Positions 54,779 to 64,000 of a stretch of 64,000 nt of DNA are shown piece by piece. Each line of letters opens with the position of its first letter. Within the stretch, counting starts at the first letter, position 1. Source of the stretch: Poa pratensis. Its lineage: Eukaryota; Streptophyta; Magnoliopsida; Poales; Poaceae. The stretch covers positions 141,189,733 through 141,253,732 of the forward strand of contig CAMZMU010000052.1 of the NCBI GenBank assembly GCA_947311845.1, given 5' to 3'. Under the pieces are notes generated by a model. The model was given only the letters and a program-made list of their open reading frames with translations, made no database searches and was not told the DNA's origin. A program made the translations under genes and the position numbers.

Positions 54779-57700
54779 CTAGTTGAATGCCCGTGCGTTG
54801 CTACGGGTGTATAAATATATCGATCGGTCATCTTCTACAAAAATGCTTTCATCCCAAGCCTATTTTTTAGACATATCATTAGATCCAACAATTCAAATCG
54901 TAGGAAACTTTCTAAGAATGAAACTAACCCATTTAAAGCAATAAGATAGAACTATTTATTGTTCTAATTTTTTCTCTATCATAAAAGGGCAAATACCAAT
55001 TTAGATTAGTAATGTTGAAGAGAACTTTAGTAGCTGCAAAAACTGCTACAAAGTTCGCCAAGTAAAAAAAGTAAAATAAGGAGATAATAAAGCCAAATCA
55101 TCACTTCAGAATCCATCATGCATGCGTATGATACAAGTATACAACATAGATTAATTCATCATCAGTTGTGAGTTCTTTTGAGGTATATGTGTAATTAATT
55201 TCAGATGAATGCACCATTATATAAACTCTGGAATGATGTGTTCTGCATGAACAAGCCGTACATAGCCACATCCGAGGTAAGATGGGTAAACTTAATGAAA
55301 ATCTTGAGTATAAATAACAGAAGGTCAATTAAGGACATGCACTTAAACATAAGGTGAAGTACAGCCAACCTGCAGGTCATAAATAACAAAAGCTCATAGC
55401 ACTTGAATTGACGACTTGTGCAGAATACTGGTACTGTATTATGCAACCAAACTCTCCACACATAGATAAAACTACAAGAGGAAAAATGTCCGTGCGTTGC
55501 AACGGAAGAAAAGTACGGAAAAAAATCCAAGTCACAGAAACACACAAAGTAAGTTCTCATTGTTACAATTGTGACGTGTCAGAAACCAACCAAGTTGCAA
55601 TTTCAAGTAATTTAAGACACATTCAACTTACACAAACTATTCATGACAAATCATCAGTATGAAGAGCCAAACTAACAACGGAAAATAGTTTGTGGCCTTG
55701 CCATTACCGGTGCTTTCGAGAAAAGTTCTGTACTATTTGTTGGCTATCACCAACTTTTCGCGATAGAGTTATAATTAAAATGTGGATTTCAATACATCAC
55801 TTAACCATGTTGATTCAGAGGATTCACTGCACAATCGCATAGAAAAGCTACCCCGAGAAAGTCATCTTCTCTGACACAATCATATGTTATGACCGTACTC
55901 TAAACCGTGTTGCCATTCTTACAAATACTTATTGAATCGAGGCATGCTAACATGAAAATACTTGACCACATAAGAAACTGGTTACATGACTTAACATTAT
56001 GTACTTGTAATAGAAAGTCACTTGATTAGTTGAGTTTTGCTATGATGTTAATTATTAGGTGCAGCCAGAAACAGAATCGTCTAGCCGAGGGCAATTCCAC
56101 AAGCACCTTGTGGTATCTTCTGTAGAGTATATATGTATGAATACCGAGAGAAACCTTACATGATATTCAGAGCTACAGCGTATGCAAGACATTCTTTTCA
56201 ACTGCCCTTCTATTGATAATGATGGTGAGTGACTGAAACATCAATAAAAAGAGGGAGCAATTGATAGGGATAAGAACGGCAACATTAAAGAATGCTCAGT
56301 CTGAAGACAGTGATGCTTACCGCAAGACCCAGGGCATCAAATCATCTGAATTACTATTCATGCACGGGATCTTCATCGCTGGAGTTTCTACTTGTGCAAG
56401 CTGAAAAATTAATTCAGATATCTCATCAAGTAAACAAATACATCACCACAACAATTATCATCATAGCAAATCAGTAAGACACCAGTTGAAAAGCAAGAAA
56501 CCACCACTAATTATCTACTCATCAGTTAAGCTACTGTAAACTGCAAACAGAACACAATATCATCAACACGATTATATGGTGAAATTCACTTTGAGGTACA
56601 CCATGCAAAAAGATAACCTAAAGACCATGATTAAGACTGATGCTAACCTATGGACCATGATTAAGACTGATGCTAACCTATGGACCACACCAAAACAAAA
56701 AGTAGATAGCACATAGCAGAATCAGTAGCTGGCAAAATATTTGAAAAACAAATGGATAGAAAAAATACCAGGAAATAACAGTAAGGCATATAAATAACAG
56801 GGGCAGGGCAGTAAAAATAGCTACCTAGAAGACAGACCAGATGACCATCAACCATAGGCGTGAAGCAACCTCGAACTGAAAAGAGTCGTCCCTGCAAAGA
56901 AGCATGGTTCTAATGGTTGTCAGAATATAACATGTACGTTGATTTCAGGAATGATACCATACAAAAACCTAAACCTGTTCAAAACTGCATGGGCCTTAAA
57001 TATGATAACTGATATTGTTCTCACGAATCACTCATCTATTTAGCAAATATATCTTGCACATGGAACTCGTATAACCAAGATATATTGCAGCGAACATCGC
57101 CCTGTTTTAGAGAAAACATTGCTATAACAATATTTTTGTGGAAGGCACATCTATTTTTACTAATATTGATACAGGACATGAGAGATGTGTTGCGTCTCAT
57201 TCATAATGCCAAAAGAAAAAAAAAATTGCAGGGTACAACATAAGTTATACATAGAGAGAGGTAGCATAATGTCCAAGCATCTGTGGATGTAGGCTAAATT
57301 TTAGAGAGAGAAAAAAAGCAATTAAGCAAAATGAGAAGTACGTAGATTGATCTTTTCCCCTGCAGCTAGCTTGCCTTTTCATCGAACGCCTTGTAGGCAC
57401 CATTTTACCCCTACTCTTCCTTCACGTACAGCACACCAAATTACAGCTAATAGCATGCTACTTTCAGATCCACAAAAAATAGATAGAGCCAAGAGAGAGC
57501 ACGCACATCACCTTGCTGAGGTGCGTAGGAAAGGAAACAGTGGTTGCAGGTTCGGTGCAGGAGAATAGAGGCCGGAGGACCTTGAAAACGCAGCCAAGGA
57601 CACGCTGGCGACCAGATCCTCCTTGTCCTGTTGGAGGTTGAGATCCTCCTCGTTCGAAGCAAACGGGAAAAAGGGGATTAGCAAACACAGACACGCAAGA

Positions 57701-58490
57701 ATGCCGGCACATGCACATAGAGAGAGGCAGAGTGAGCGAACCTGTATTCACACGGCGGAGGGGTGGCGAGAGAAGAGCAGTGGAGGTGGAGGGGATCAGC
57801 GAATCTGAGGCGGCTGAAATCGTCTTGAAGTCCTGGCGCTGTCGCGCGTTGCGGCGGCGCCCCGTGGGCGCTTGTACCGCCGGAGCAGCAGATGGTGCTC
57901 CTCCTGACGATGGCCACGTCACGCTCGTCCCATCGGAGCAGCGTTTCTCCCGGCGGAGCAGAGCACCTCTACTCGAAGCGCTCCCACAGCTGTCCCTCCT
58001 TCCTGCTCGAGCGAAGACACCAGGGAGGTGGAGCACTCGCGTCCAGTCCGCTGGAGGCGAGGAAGATGGCGGCGGAGGTTTGCCACCTCGCACGACGCGG
58101 CGGCCCGTGCTTCGTGGCGTGAGGCTGGCTGCGTGAGAAGAGGCTGAGAGGAGTTCGGAGCGGCGGTGCGACTACGAAGAGCCGGATGGTGGAGAAGAAA
58201 ACGGCGGCGGCGACGGGAAAAGGAATCGGATTGGAAAAGAAGAGGCGCGGGAGGGGATTGGGGAAGGGCAGATTGCGCGGGGAGTGGGTGGCTGGCGGCT
58301 AGGGTTCCACCGTGCTAGGGTTTCACTGAGGGTGGGCGAGGCCGCGACGGAGTCTGCGCGAAGCGTTACAGTGAGTTGATTCCTGAACTGCGGGTTGATT
58401 CCCTGCTTTGTGAGGGGGGCAATTGCAAAAAGACGGCGACGTACGACGGACGAGCAGGAGACAGGACACTCCATACTTTTATAGTAGAGA
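54779..58490 (-). mobile_element. Non-autonomous Helitron, 3.7 kb
   Basis: The minus strand starts TCTCTACTATAAAAGTATGG at 58490, preceded by A. It ends with the hairpin CCCGTAGCAACGCACGGG and CTAG at 54779, followed by T. The end sequences are nearly the same as in the 52377-53868 element, so both belong to one family. The 5' third (57.5-58.4 kb) is GC-rich and looks like captured host 5' gene sequence, but I recognise no domain. No Rep/helicase. A 30-bp tandem repeat (56623-56682) and a hairpin-like CCGTGCGTTGCAACGG at 55489-55504 lie inside. Confidence 0.72.
56623..56682. repeat. 30-bp tandem duplication
   Basis: GACCATGATTAAGACTGATG plus ten further bases occurs twice in direct succession, with a partial third start. 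Confidence 0.8.
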
Positions 58491-60027
58491 TTTTTTGCAA
58501 AAGTTAGCAAATTTGAATTTCTCGAATGTGTTTGCTTTCTTTTACACAGGTAGTTGGTTTTACATTTTAAGAACGTTTTTTGTGTGCGTTTATGTTGGCA
58601 TGTTTATTGTATTTGAATTCGTTTTTTTGTTTATTCAATGCGCAGATTCGGAAATCGTCTAGAATTTTAAATTCTTCAAACGTAGAATTTGATCATATGT
58701 TGTAAGTAGGTGTTTTTTTTGTGTACATGTTGACATATTTGTCATATTTTGTCTGCCCATTAAATTTAATTTTGAAAGTGTCCGCATCTAAAAATCGCGC
58801 AGATTCGGGAATTAATGAAATGCAAATGAGGATTCCGTTTTAAGAGTGGCCGCAATTCGGAAATCGTTCATATTCGGAAGTCATCCAGTTTTTGAATAGT
58901 TTAACGCATTTGAATTCCTTGTGACGTCTCTGAAATATGCAAATTTGGAAGGCACATGGAAATTTGAAATTTGAATTTTGGTTGTGCATATTTATTTTTA
59001 CGTGACTACTTTGACATATTTGTCATTTTTTTTGACATATTTAAAATTATTTGTTCACATTATTTAGAATTTTTCTAAAATTATTCTAATAATTTGGGCT
59101 ATTTTGACGTCACAGTGGCCTGGTCTGGCCGGAGCCGCCCGCGGCGGCGCCGAGCTCGCCGGCGGCGCGCCGGCGCGTTCTGGCAAGCACGGCTGCCCGC
59201 GTCCGACGCGCCTCGTCGCGGCCGACCCGTAGGTGACGCCGCCGCCTCTGTTTGGTCGCCGGAGCGGCCGCGCCGTCGCGGGGACGCGGCGGAGGACGGC
59301 GGCGCGGCGGCGGCGTTTCCCGCGCGGCCGGGGCGCCCCGAGACGCGATCCACGGCGAGGAGGTAGAGGGCTTACCGGCGGACCTCGACATGGCCTCCGA
59401 TGCGTCCGGGGAGTGGCGGGACGGCGGCGATGCGCGCCGGCGCCGGTGGCGACCCGCGGCGTCGCGGGAGAGAAAGAGGAAAGGGAGGGGTCCATGATGG
59501 TTTTGCGTAAAAGTCCCTGGAGTTTTCGTTTTTTGCGTTCAGGTCCTTGGTGGGGGGTTTCCTGCAAAATGGTCTGCGCCAAAATTCGTGCGCGCGGGTC
59601 ACCGGCTGGAACCGGGGCGACCGGCCGGTGACTGGGGGCACGTGGCAGCTGCCCATTGGAAGAAAATCCCCTGGCACTGTAGCTAGCTACAGTGCCCGTG
59701 GAGGGCGACGTGGGTGAATCTCAGCCGTCCGTCGCGCCGATCGAACGGCTGGCGGACTCCGGCGACGTGGATGGCCTGAGAAGTAACGAATTCTTCCATC
59801 CTTTATATACAGTAAGATATGTGCAAAGAGGAGAAGGGATTAGCGCTAAGCGTATGATTCGGGACTTCGGGGACGGCATCACGCAGTGGCATTCTCGGAT
59901 AATTATCTAGACGTGTGACACCATACCACGTTCTCTGCTTTATTAGTAAAGATAGGAATGCGCGCAACATAAGATTACTCTGTATTAATTGTAATATCTA
60001 ATCAGAAACACATGATGTAAACTACTA
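58491..60027. other. Intergenic / possible outer Helitron body, GC-rich core
   Basis: AT-rich to about 59090, then a GC-rich block to about 59640 that keeps frames open on both strands without a recognisable protein. A CTGTAGCTAGCTACAG palindrome lies near 59678. At 59935-59952 the minus strand reads TCTTTACTAATAAAGCAG preceded by A, a good Helitron 5' end, listed separately. Confidence 0.4.
59935..59952 (-). mobile_element. Helitron 5' terminus (minus orientation)
   Basis: TCTTTACTAATAAAGCAG on the minus strand, preceded by A. A candidate partner is the unpaired 3' end at 49242. Confidence 0.45.
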
Positions 60028-60137
60028 CTCCCTCCGCTTTGAAATTTTTGAAATGGGTTTATCTAAATACGGATATCTACACAAAACATGTCTAGAATTT
60101 GGACAAAACTAACTCAAATATTTTGAAACCAGGGGAG
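60028..60137. mobile_element. Short Stowaway-like MITE
   Basis: 110 bp, begins CTCCCTCCGCTTTGAAA and ends TTTTGAAACCAGGGGAG, flanked by TA on both sides (60026-60027 and 60138-60139). The ends are inverted repeats, the mariner/Stowaway signature. Confidence 0.8.
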
Positions 60138-60541
60138 TAGCTACCGGATCCTGGGCATAATGTCGCACTGTGGTTACACCACACATGTATGTACTACTGT
60201 CACGCCCGATAAATAAGTAAATAACAAAATATGGAATATCTGTAACGGGTGGTACGTCTAGATGATCACACTATCTGAACCATCCCTATGCCTCGTGATC
60301 CCCAACGGCTCAACGCCAACGTCTCCCAGTCCTATGCCCCTTTCGTCCAATGTCATTCATTTTATTATAATGAAACCAAGTAGATTTATTTTACATAAAC
60401 TATTCCAAAATCAGTATGGGCCGGCGATACTTAAATCAATTGTGTTGAGTACAATTCATATTATGTAAAAACACAGAAATTCACTTTGGCACCCGAGCTA
60501 ATATGCTCTTGTTATATTAAACGAAAATTAAAAAAATAGTA

Positions 60542-60797
60542 CTCCCTCCGTCTCAAAATATAAGGCGCCCTTTAATTTCGTTGGTCAACGCCGTTTAACT
60601 TTGACCATGATTTATACTTATAATATGTACCTAAAATTATTATAAAGATATATGAAATTAAAGAATTTTGCAAGACGAATCCAACGGTATCATATATACA
60701 TTCTCATTCAATATATTTTGATATATATTGGTGTTCAAAGTTGAGTGTCAAAGACCACCTTAAAAATAGCGCGCCTTATATTTTGACACGGAGGGAG
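60542..60797. mobile_element. Stowaway MITE
   Basis: 256 bp, starts CTCCCTCCGTCTCAAAATAT and ends ATATTTTGACACGGAGGGAG, TA target duplication at 60540-60541 and 60798-60799. Long imperfect TIRs (AAGGCGCCC / GCGCGCCTT). Non-autonomous Tc1/mariner type. Confidence 0.92.
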
Positions 60798-60799
60798 TA

Positions 60800-61519
60800 A
60801 AATATTATTAAAACTTCTGAACAAATTTTGAGGTAAACACATACCCATGTACAATATACGTACCATGTTTCATGACGAAATGACATTCGATATGCCCTTT
60901 GCAAAAAAGAGAAATCTATGGTCGAATGTAATTTAAAAAACGTACTTTTGAGAGCACTGATTTTGTTTAGAAAACATGAGCATATTATGAATTGGCACGA
61001 AACAGAGCGCCACACAGTACATTTCGTCACGAAACTTGGCACGTTTTTAGAAAACATGTATATGTCCATCACCGAAATATTTCAGAATGTTTTGACAAGT
61101 TTTAGTATTTTTAAAATTTTGTATAGTATAACAGGAGCATATGAGCTCGGAAGCCAAAACTTCTCTCCCGTAAAAACACGGGAACATTCCATACTAAATA
61201 ATGCATCAGAAAACATAGCAATGTGAGATGTTAAGCGGTTTACATGTCATGTTAATCTATGCATACGATTCTGATTACAAAAAATAGAAGATAAACAAAA
61301 TAAATGACATGAATACTATATATATATATATAAGCTATCATTAATTGACGTTTGACTTTACTTGGAAAGGATACCGTGGCACAAAAATTTCAAAATAAAC
61401 GGGTTTAGTTGTACTAACGGGATTTCTTGAGCTCACATACCCTGATTTGTCTCACGGCCTAATGATCATGATTGATCAACGGTTGGTGATCTAGTAGCCC
61501 ATACACCATGGAGCCCCTG

Positions 61520-61561
<42 letters not shown>

Positions 61562-61628
61562 TCATATAATATACTCCCAGGCGTACATACTTCCACCTTT
61601 TAACGGGTCCTTTGGACTGGATATAACC
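60800..61628. other. AT-rich intergenic DNA with TA microsatellites
   Basis: No gene. (TA)n runs at about 61315-61331 and 61520-61558. Confidence 0.5.
61520..61558. repeat. (TA)19 microsatellite
   Basis: Uninterrupted TA dinucleotides over 39 bases. Confidence 0.95.
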
Positions 61629-61686
61629 CAGGAGCAAATTAACTTTTCTCAAAAAAAAAAAAAAAAAAAACAGGAGCAAATTAACT
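61629..61686. mobile_element. Tail-only retroinsertion scar
   Basis: CAGGAGCAAATTAACT occurs at 61629-61644 and 61671-61686, identical. The 26 bases between are TTTCTC plus twenty A. This is a 16-bp target duplication around what appears to be only the tail of a LINE or SINE. Confidence 0.8.
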
Positions 61687-61929
61687 AAGTAATAAAAGAT
61701 AATATTTAACTGACCGCTGTGCATGGCTGCATGCAACAAACTATCGCATCGAGCCACTTGATCCTACAATCAAGGGACCGTGTGTACTACTCAATATTTA
61801 AACTTGAGGGTACGGTGAGTATTTATTTGGTAGTGTAAAACATGCCTTCTCCTTTTATTTTTGGATGAACGGAACTTTTATTTTTTGCAAGACGTGTGGA
61901 ACATATTTGAAGCTTGTTAGAGAATTAAG

Positions 61930-62550
61930 AAGTATATACTGCAAGTTCAAAAAAAAGGTATGTACTGCTCTTCGAAGGGTATATACTGATTTTTCAAAGA
62001 GGGTATATACCGAGATTTCTTAGGGTGAGTATGCACTATTTGTGCATATGCATTCATCAAGCTAGCTAATTATATACAGCTCAAGAATATAATTGATTTT
62101 TGTAAGGCGTATAGATTCTTCTTCAAAAGGTATATACTATTTTTTGTGACCAAGTATATTCAACATTTTTGTGGAGGAGTATATACCACATTTTTGTGAC
62201 CAAGTGCATGGCTGCATGCAACGAACTCTCGCTTTGCAGTCAAAGAAGTATGTAATTTTTTTCCAAAGAAGTATATACCTTTTTTTCAAATAGAAGCTAG
62301 CTAATCTTCCTTCGTCATATCTTTGGCGTCGCTTTTGTTACCAAAGAAGTATATACCTTTCTTTGAAAGAAGTTTATACCTACTATTTCCGATGAAGTAT
62401 GTTCAACAAAAAAGGAGTATATGTCCATTACATTAGCAAAACAATTGATGATACATACTGATGTTTTATTGAGCATATACTCCATTTGTAGATGAAGTAT
62501 ATACCAGATCCAAAGAGGTATATACTGCCAAAAAAAGAGGTATACGCTAT
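61930..62550. repeat. Cluster of GTATATAC palindrome repeats
   Basis: About ten copies of GTATATAC or one-base variants at irregular 20-90-base spacing, each followed or preceded by T-runs or TTTGTGACCAAG-like words. No ORF. It resembles subterminal repeats of some DNA transposons, but no element end was found. Confidence 0.6.
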
Positions 62551-62574
62551 TCGTAAGGTAGATAGTACGTAATG

Positions 62575-62955
62575 GATCATCGCCGCATGCCGTCTCCATC
62601 GTCGAGCCGCGGCTGGCTCCATGTCGTCTCCGTCGTCGGCCGCAGGTCGTTGACATCGTCGAGTCATCGCCGCTGGCCGCATGTCGTCTTCATCGCCGGC
62701 GACGACATGCCATCTACGTCATCGAGCCGCTGGCCGGCTGTAGTCGACGTCGTCTGTTCCATGTCATCTCCGTCGTCGATCCGCCCCTGGCCGCATGTCG
62801 TCTCCGTCGTCGAGCCTCCCCTGGCCCACATGTCATCTCCGTCATCAAGCCGCCGCTTGCCGCCGGCGCCATCGTCGGCCGCAAGTCGTCTCCGGCGTAG
62901 AGCCGCTGCTGGCCGCATATCGTTTCCATTATTGAGTCGACCGCCAGCCGCATGA
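62575..62955. repeat. Degenerate GC-rich minisatellite
   Basis: Around ten imperfect copies of a roughly 34-bp unit based on CTGGCCGCATGTCGTCTCCG and TCGTCGAGCCGCC. Frames on both strands are open only because the unit is stop-poor. Confidence 0.7.
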
Positions 62956-63188
62956 TCGGTGATCTAGCTGGCCATCACGTAGCTGCATGTATATAGAGAG
63001 ATTAGTTAGCAGGAAGTCATTGATGCGTCACATGTATTGAAAAAACCACTTGGATCCATGTGTATTACTAGATCTATGCGTACCTACCGGATCGATCCTC
63101 CTCCAGGCTCCAACAGCCTGCAATCGCGATGGAAGTCATCGTCGTATCGTCTTCGCTGACGACGGCGTACCTAGCAGGAGCGGATTGT

Positions 63189-63735
63189 GGAAGACATTGA
63201 GATAGGTATCATATACCACCTATACCGGAAGACATTGAGATAGGTATCATATATACCCGTACGTTTGTGGAAAAAAAAAAGCTAGCTACATACCCTCACC
63301 ATAGATTAATATCTCATGATCTTCATACCAGCCGTGTACAGGAAAAAGGCTAGCCACATACCCTCACCATAGAATCATACCACGTAAGCTTCCTATGCAT
63401 CACCCGTTAAAAACCCTAGCTTCATACCCCGTGAGTGCAGCATATACCTGGGTAACTGGAGTACGCGGTGGCGATTGCTGGTCCATAACCTTGTCACCGA
63501 CAGGAGTATACGGAGGACTGCCGGCGGCCTGCTGTATAGAAACGTGGACGAGTTGAAGATCTTACCCATCATTACCGAAAGGAAAACGAATCTAGCATCA
63601 TGCAACGTGGGAGCAAGGAGCAACGAACCTGGGTAATTGGAGTAGCCGGAGGCGATCGTCCCTGGTCCGCCCTAAACTCGTCGGCGGTAGGAGATCGACG
63701 ACAGCCGGCGGACTGCTGGATAGGAACATGGCCGA
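63189..63735. repeat. Series of short tandem duplications
   Basis: Three successive duplications: GGAAGACATTGAGATAGGTA (period 38, from 63189), GCTAGCTACATACCCTCACC (period 68, from 63281), and a diverged ACCTGGGTAACTGGAGTA block (about 63448-63551 versus 63629-63735). Confidence 0.7.
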
Positions 63736-64000
63736 CCTTGTCACCCATGCTGATGGAGGGAGAGAGCAGACGATATAGACGCCGCCGGCGGCGGCGCAAG
63801 ATCAGATCGCGAGGGCGAGATCAGATCGCGAGCGCGGCGGGCGTAATTTCCGGTGGCGGCGGCATAAGTAGATGGGATCGAGAGAGCTGATATGTTTTGA
63901 AAATATGGAATCGGTTAGTCAACAGGAGTCAAATAGTACGTCATTATTCCGAGCGATAAAAATAAAAACGAATAGTAAACTAATCGGGCCTAAACCCGTT
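63736..64000. other. Unrecognised sequence at the right edge
   Basis: A purine-rich and CGCCG-rich stretch, including a repeated GATCAGATCGCGAG-type unit (about 63798-63835). No gene recognised. Confidence 0.35.

Noticed and set aside
55484..55505. Additional Helitron 3' end
   Set aside because: The hairpin-like word is present but no CTAG lies at the expected distance; at most a vestige.
57464..58136. Frames of up to 209 codons in the 5' part of a Helitron
   Set aside because: No recognisable domain; may be captured 5' gene sequence, but I cannot support a gene.
59064..59640. Overlapping Arg/Ala/Pro-rich frames on both strands
   Set aside because: GC-rich composition keeps all frames open; no conserved motif and no gene structure.
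61930..62550. CRISPR-like array
   Set aside because: Spacing is irregular, the motif is only 8 bp and palindromic, and the genome is a plant.

Overview
This window is nuclear DNA of a grass, most likely a cool-season cereal relative (Pooideae; Triticeae is my best guess). The evidence is plant LTR retrotransposons with tRNA-iMet and tRNA-Asp primer sites, Athila-type gypsy LTRs, Stowaway elements starting CTCCCTCC, several Helitron ends, 5'-truncated LINEs, and plant-only gene families (B3, MATH-BTB, 8-cysteine LTP, phytocyanin). There is no operon-like organisation, and most of the window is transposon-derived.

Layout. 1-2.3 kb: last exon of a B3-domain gene, then a short intact MATH-only gene. 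2.9-4.7 kb: LINE remnant with a broken RNase H domain, then a dispersed repeat split by a 724-bp poly(A)-tailed retroinsertion with target duplication. 5.7-29.9 kb: one large nest. A probable Helitron (5666..29882) holds a 2.2-kb LTR (6465-8685) and a Ty1-copia element (9014-29770, minus). A non-autonomous gypsy element (11045-26778, minus) sits in the copia pol, and a second one (14741-21499, plus) sits inside that. Target duplications mark both gypsy insertions exactly and the copia with one mismatch. 30-37 kb: a Helitron end, a tandem duplication, a Mutator-type MITE, a broken MATH-BTB gene carrying a perfect 164-bp inverted repeat, and a LINE remnant. 37.5-40 kb: two foldback elements and an intact-looking BTB gene with one intron and a predicted C-terminal membrane segment. 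40.2-48 kb: a Helitron and two decayed LINEs. 48.5-49.2 kb: an intact LTP-like gene. 49.2-60 kb: stacked minus-strand Helitron ends around a broken phytocyanin gene. 60-64 kb: two Stowaway MITEs, microsatellites and several degenerate repeat arrays.

The likely functional host genes are the LTP-like gene (48582-49034), the BTB gene (38913-40030), possibly the MATH-only gene (1865-2302), and the B3 gene whose 5' part lies outside the window or in unrecognised upstream exons. Three MATH/BTB loci within 40 kb suggest a local remnant of the expanded grass MATH-BTB family. Nothing else suggests that the genes cooperate. The main interest is structural: nested insertions, tail-only retroinsertion scars, and the hairpin-forming MATH-BTB locus.
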